From assembly GCA_001464055.1 (NCBI GenBank), contig LNET01000096.1:1-64000 (forward strand): a stretch of 64,000 bases of DNA. The letters run 5' to 3'. The first letter of the stretch is position 1. Each line of letters starts with the position of its first letter. This DNA is from Burkholderiales bacterium Ga0077543 (GTDB lineage: Bacteria; Pseudomonadota; Gammaproteobacteria; Burkholderiales; Burkholderiaceae_C). The position numbers were made by a program, and so were the translations under genes. Below the pieces are notes generated by a model that saw nothing but the letters and a program-made list of their open reading frames with translations, had not been told where the DNA came from and searched no databases. This document shows positions 60,601-64,000 of this stretch, piece after piece.

Positions 60601-60834
60601 ATCCTGGGCGTGCTGCCGCTGTTCTTCGCCAGCGGTGCCGGTTCGGCCAGCCAGCGCGCCATCGGCACCGGCGTGGTCGGCGGCATGATCACCGCCGTGG
60701 TGCTGGCCGTGTTCTTCGTGCCGCTGTTTTTCGTGGTGGTGCGGCGCTGGTTCAAGCCCAGTGAACGCCAGCGCCAGCGCGACGCGCACGAGACCCCCGC
60801 CATCAATCTCAACCCACCCGTGGAGGACCGCTGA
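57670..60834 (+). CDS. RND efflux pump, HAE1 family (AcrB/MexB type)
   Basis: 1054 residues, full length. [38 protein letters not shown] starts it. The proton relay Asp-Asp in helix 4 is in [22 protein letters not shown], and the Lys of helix 10 in [17 protein letters not shown]. Large periplasmic loops carry substrate pockets ([18 protein letters not shown]). Exports drugs, dyes or aromatic compounds by proton exchange. 15 bp after the adaptor gene. Confidence 0.95.
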   Translation: [1054 protein letters not shown]

Positions 60835-60835
60835 G

Positions 60836-62299
60836 ATGAGGCGCCCAAGATCGCCTGCGCTCGCTGCCGCCAGCGGGAACAGTTGGCCCGCGGGCCGCAC
60901 GAGCCGCTTTCGGGGCTGGAAGCTGGGGCCTGCAGCAGCAGCCCTGTGGCTGGCCGGCTGCAGCTTCATTCCGGTCTATGAACGCCCCTCGGCGCCCGTG
61001 CCGGCTGTCTTCACCGACACGGCCAGGGCGGCGAGCGACGCCGTGCCTGCAGCCGACCTGGCCTGGGCCGACTTCCTGGGCGATGCCCGGCTGAGCCGGC
61101 TGGTCGAACTGGCCCTGCAGAACAACCGCGACCTGCGCATCGCCACGCTGAACGTCGAGCAGGTGCGGGCGCAGCTGGGCGTGCAACGCGCCGATCTCCT
61201 GCCCACGGTCGGCGCGGGCCTGCAGGCTGGCAGCACGCCAGTGGCAGGCAGCAACCAGCGCGTCTACACCGCGGGGCTGCAGGTCAGCGGTTTCGAGCTC
61301 GACCTGTTCGGGCGCGTGAAGAGCCTGACCGAGGCCGCAGCCGCGCGCTATCTCGCCAGCGAAGAAGGCCGCCGCGCGGCCCAGCTGGCGCTGGTGGCGG
61401 CGGTGGCCAATACCGAACTGGCGCTGCGTGCCGACGACGAACTGTTGCGCATCACGCAGCGCGCGCTGGCTTCGCGCGAGGAGGCGCTCAGGCTCACCCG
61501 CATCCGTTTCGACGGCGGCGTTGCAGCCGAACCCGAGCTGCAGGTGGCGAATTCCCTGCTGGCTGCCGCGCGGGCCAACCTGCTGGCGCTGCAGCGCCAG
61601 CGTGCGCAAAACCAGAACGCGCTGGCGCTGCTGCTGGGCCAGCCCGTGCCTGTGCCGGGCGAGCTGCCTGCAGCGCCGACGCTGGCAGCGGCCGGCCTGC
61701 GCAGCCTGCCTGCCGCGTTGCGAAGCGACGTGCTGCTGCAACGCCCCGATGTCCGGCAATCGGAACAAGCCTTGATCGCCGCCAACGCCAACATCGGTGC
61801 AGCCCGCGCCGCCTTTTTCCCGCGCATCGCGCTGACCGGCAGCGTGGGTGTGGCCAGCAGCGAACTGCAGGGCCTGTTCGACAACACCGCCTGGTCCTTC
61901 ACCGGCCAGCTGCTTCAACCCTTGTTCGATGCCGGGCGCAACCAGGCCAACCTGGACAGCGCGAGGGCCGGGCGCGAACTGGCCGTGGCGCAGTACGAGA
62001 AGACCATCCAGGCTGCGTTTCGCGAGGTTGCCGATGCCCTGGCCGGGCGCGCCACGCTGGGCGAACAGCTGGCCGCGCTGCAGGCGCAGGCCGATGCCGA
62101 AACGCGGCGACTGGAGCTGGCCGACATGCTGTTCAGGGGCGGCGCGGCCAGCGCGCTGGACCGGCTGGACGCCGAGCGCTCGGCACTGGCGGCGCAGCAG
62201 GCCGTGGTGCAGCTGCAGCTGGCAGGTTTGCAGAATCAGGTGCTGCTGTACCGGGTGCTGGGCGGTGGCGCTGGCCCCGCGCAAGCTGCGCTGCGCTAG
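60836..62299 (+). CDS. Outer-membrane efflux lipoprotein (OprM/NodT type)
   Basis: 487 residues. Lipobox LAGC after ALW; two TolC-like repeats: RLSRLVELALQNNRDLRIATLNVEQVRAQLGVQRADLLPTVGAGL and RAAFFPRIALTGSVGVASSELQGLFDNTAWSFTGQLLQPLFDAG, with QRPDVRQSEQALIAANANIGAARA. Forms the outer-membrane channel of the complex. The start ATG 60836 follows GGAGG; the first residues are basic before the signal helix. One base separates it from the pump stop codon. Confidence 0.94.
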   Translation: MRRPRSPALAAASGNSWPAGRTSRFRGWKLGPAAAALWLAGCSFIPVYERPSAPVPAVFTDTARAASDAVPAADLAWADFLGDARLSRLVELALQNNRDLRIATLNVEQVRAQLGVQRADLLPTVGAGLQAGSTPVAGSNQRVYTAGLQVSGFELDLFGRVKSLTEAAAARYLASEEGRRAAQLALVAAVANTELALRADDELLRITQRALASREEALRLTRIRFDGGVAAEPELQVANSLLAAARANLLALQRQRAQNQNALALLLGQPVPVPGELPAAPTLAAAGLRSLPAALRSDVLLQRPDVRQSEQALIAANANIGAARAAFFPRIALTGSVGVASSELQGLFDNTAWSFTGQLLQPLFDAGRNQANLDSARAGRELAVAQYEKTIQAAFREVADALAGRATLGEQLAALQAQADAETRRLELADMLFRGGAASALDRLDAERSALAAQQAVVQLQLAGLQNQVLLYRVLGGGAGPAQAALR

Positions 62300-62313
62300 G
62301 TCCGGCATCGGCG

Positions 62314-62329
62314 CGGGGCCAAGGCCCCG
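62314..62329. terminator. Possible terminator hairpin after the RND operon
   Basis: CGGGGCC-AA-GGCCCCG, perfect 7-bp arms, 14 bases after the last stop codon. No T tract follows, so it may act only as a 3' stabiliser. Confidence 0.35.
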
Positions 62330-62448
62330 GCACAATGCAGCCCGGTGCGGACAGGGAGCTCAGCATGCTGCAACGTGGTTTCGTCGCCCTCATGGCCAGG
62401 CGCATGTCGCAGCCTGCTTGGTCCGAAGCTTGAGATGGAACCCGCACG

Positions 62449-63471
62449 ATGGCCAACACCGCGCGCCTGTACCGCATCGAAACGCTGATCCGCGCCCGCG
62501 GCCATGTCAGTTTCGCCACCCTGCTGGCCGAACTGGAGGTGTCGCCCGCCACCCTCAAGCGCGATCTCGAATACCTGCGCAGCCGCCTGGGCGCGCCGAT
62601 CGAATACGACCGCGACCTGAACGCCTATCGTTTTGCCACCGGCAGCGCAACGCCGGCCGGCCCCCGCCACGAACTGCCCGGGCTCTGGTTCGACGAAGCC
62701 GAGCTGTATTCGCTGCTGATGGCACAGCAACTGCTGGCCAGCCTGGACAGCGACGGCCTCATCAGCCGCCACCTGCAGCCGCTGCTGGACCGCATCCAGC
62801 ACCTGCTGGGCAGTGGCGAAGGCGAGGCCGCGGCAGCACGGCTGATGAAGCGCGTGAAGATCGCCAGCAGCCAGCGCCGGCCGGTCCCCAGTCGGTTCTT
62901 CGAACGTGTGAGCTCGGCGCTGCTGGCGCGTCGCCGCCTGCAGCTGCGTTACCTGACCCGCACCCGCGGTGAAGTGACCGAGCGCGAGGTCTCGCCCCAG
63001 CGCCTGGTGCATTACCGCCATACCTGGTATCTGGACGCCTGGTGTCATCGCGTCGGTGCGCTGCGCCGGTTTGCGCTGGACGCCGTCGAACAGGCCAGCG
63101 TCTTGCCGACCAAGGTGCGCGAGGTGCCGCTCAAGCAGGTGGCTGCAGCCATGGATGCCGGTTACGGCATCTTTGCCGGCAGCGCCACGGGCCAGGTGCA
63201 GTGGGCCGTGCTGCGCTTCGATGCCCGCGCCGCGCCCTGGGCCAGCCACGAGGAATGGCACCCTGACCAACGTTCGGCCTGGCATGACGACGGCAGCTAT
63301 GAGCTGACGCTGCCCTACGTCGACGACACTGAATTGGTGATGGACATCCTGCGCCAGGGGCCGGAACTGCAAGTGCTGTCACCGCCCCCGCTGGTCGAGC
63401 GGGTGCGCCAGGCGCTGGCGACGGCCGGTGCCCGCTATAGCGGCGAAGCGCCTGGCCAGTGGCTGGCCTGA
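62449..63471 (+). CDS. WYL-domain transcriptional regulator
   Basis: 340 residues. Winged-helix start ARLYRIETLIRARGHVSFATLLAELEVSPATLKRDLEYLRSRLGAPIEYDRDLNAYRF; WYL domain in LRYLTRTRGEVTEREVSPQRLVHYRHTWYLDAWCHRVGALRRFALDAVEQA and WCX-like C-terminus (VDDTELVMDILRQGPELQVLSPPPLVERVRQAL). Such proteins bind DNA and sense nucleic acid or nucleotides. No defence genes are adjacent, so a housekeeping or stress role is as likely. Confidence 0.9.
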   Translation: MANTARLYRIETLIRARGHVSFATLLAELEVSPATLKRDLEYLRSRLGAPIEYDRDLNAYRFATGSATPAGPRHELPGLWFDEAELYSLLMAQQLLASLDSDGLISRHLQPLLDRIQHLLGSGEGEAAAARLMKRVKIASSQRRPVPSRFFERVSSALLARRRLQLRYLTRTRGEVTEREVSPQRLVHYRHTWYLDAWCHRVGALRRFALDAVEQASVLPTKVREVPLKQVAAAMDAGYGIFAGSATGQVQWAVLRFDARAAPWASHEEWHPDQRSAWHDDGSYELTLPYVDDTELVMDILRQGPELQVLSPPPLVERVRQALATAGARYSGEAPGQWLA

Positions 63472-63657
63472 TGGCGCGCTTTCAGGGCGTCGACGCCTTG
63501 CCGGCTCTTGCGAGCAAGGGCTTGCGGGTAAATTCAAAGGCAAGTCTGCAGCGTCTGGCAAGCCAGCGTTTGTCGGACACCCAGGCCCCTGGGCCCCGCC
63601 TGAATGGCAGGCGAGCCTCACCGTCCACTTGCCTCTTTTTTGCCAACACCGCTTTCG

Positions 63658-64000
63658 ATGATCAAGATCCAGCACAGCACGATCCACGGCACCGGCGTCT
63701 TCGCCGCCGTCAACCTGAGCCAAGGCCAGCAGATCGGCACCTACCAGGGCAAGCGCTACACCGAACGCCAGGCTGCAAGGCGCGACTGGAACCAGGCTCT
63801 GACCTATGTTTTCGGCCTGTCTGACGGTTCGCTCATCGACGCGTCCGAAGGCGGCAACGAGACCCGCCACCTGAACCATTCCTGCGAACCGAACTGCGAA
63901 GCCCAGGAAGAAACCGGCCCCAGGGGCCGCTTGTCGATTGCCTTTTACGCCTTGCGAGATGTGCGCGCAGGCGACGAGCTGTTCATCGACTACAGCTTGA
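63658..64000 (+). CDS. SET-domain protein, cut by the window end
   Basis: At least 114 residues from ATG 63658 with no stop before 64000. IKIQHSTIHGTGVFAAVNLSQGQQIGTYQGKRY, then NETRHLNHSCEPNCEAQEE (the SET core NHSCxPN) and GDELFIDYSL (the pseudoknot Tyr motif). Bacterial SET proteins methylate lysines of histone-like or ribosomal proteins. Small free-standing forms are common in Burkholderiales. The 186-bp gap before it (63472-63657) shows no gene. Confidence 0.85.
   Translation, partial: MIKIQHSTIHGTGVFAAVNLSQGQQIGTYQGKRYTERQAARRDWNQALTYVFGLSDGSLIDASEGGNETRHLNHSCEPNCEAQEETGPRGRLSIAFYALRDVRAGDELFIDYSL

Noticed and set aside
59128-60969. Long minus-strand frame opposite the RND pump
   Set aside because: Low-complexity His/Gln/Arg-rich antisense of a clear RND gene; no ribosome site or motif.
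1-64000. tRNA, rRNA, CRISPR array, prophage
   Set aside because: No T-loop/acceptor pairing, rRNA signature, regularly spaced repeats or phage structural genes were found on either strand by reading.

Overview
The window reads as a piece of chromosome from a GC-rich betaproteobacterium of the order Burkholderiales (Rubrivivax/Leptothrix/Ideonella-like). The basis is the G/C-dominated third codon position, two Bug-type (TctC) periplasmic binding proteins, a PEP-CTERM protein, a feruloyl-CoA-synthetase type aromatic catabolism operon, DUF808, DUF502 and DUF885 proteins, and an ACR3/ArsH/ArsJ arsenic operon. No rRNA, tRNA, phage, complete insertion sequence or CRISPR array was seen.

Layout. (1) 1-17 kb is an accessory, partly decayed region of small stress- or cassette-like genes. 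It holds fragments of an EEP nuclease, a methyltransferase and a GHKL ATPase; a GST; an LprI-like gene broken by an in-frame stop; and three type II toxin-antitoxin modules (Phd/PIN, VapBC, ParDE), each preceded by a repeat that looks like its operator. It also holds a zincin metallopeptidase whose 5' end is duplicated on both sides of the first TA module, and NTF2-like, GNAT and SRPBCC genes separated by degenerate attC-like elements, which suggests relics of integron gene cassettes. GFA, GrpB and PEP-CTERM genes follow. (2) 17-26 kb carries small envelope genes, a secreted alpha/beta hydrolase divergent from a LysR regulator with a Bug protein, and a translationally coupled three-gene set (TVP38 membrane protein, ATP-grasp ligase, YHS lipoprotein). 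(3) 24.9-31 kb is a hydroxycinnamate-type catabolic operon (CoA ligase, crotonase, thiolase, hotdog thioesterase, Bug protein) divergent from a TetR gene. The TetR gene overlaps a LolD/YbbA-type ABC ATPase and an FtsX/YbbP-type permease. (4) 34-38 kb holds DUF808 and DUF502 membrane proteins, a frameshifted PHB-depolymerase-type esterase and another TetR regulator. (5) 38.2-44.3 kb is one tightly overlapping metal-resistance operon: GAPDH, arsJ, arsR, arsC (internally deleted), acr3, arsH, chrA. (6) 44-50 kb holds a Ser/Thr kinase, a DUF938 methyltransferase, and exoD and mscS-type genes among remnants of IS91-like transposases and a histidine kinase. (7) 50-53.3 kb is a PepSY/two-component locus with two head-to-head response-regulator box pairs between divergent PepSY genes. 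(8) 53.5-64 kb holds a DUF885 lipoprotein, a small Cys-rich protein, a complete TetR-regulated RND efflux operon (adaptor, pump, outer-membrane factor), a WYL regulator and a SET-domain protein cut by the window end.

How the genes work together. The ars operon combines two routes: arsenate esterified by GAPDH and exported by ArsJ, and arsenite exported by ACR3. Its arsenate reductase has lost the stretch that normally carries the resolving cysteines and the general acid. The ferulate-type operon would capture an aromatic acid (Bug), activate it to a CoA thioester and shorten it. The RND operon is controlled by a TtgR/AcrR-like repressor through a long palindrome that covers the repressor's own start codon.
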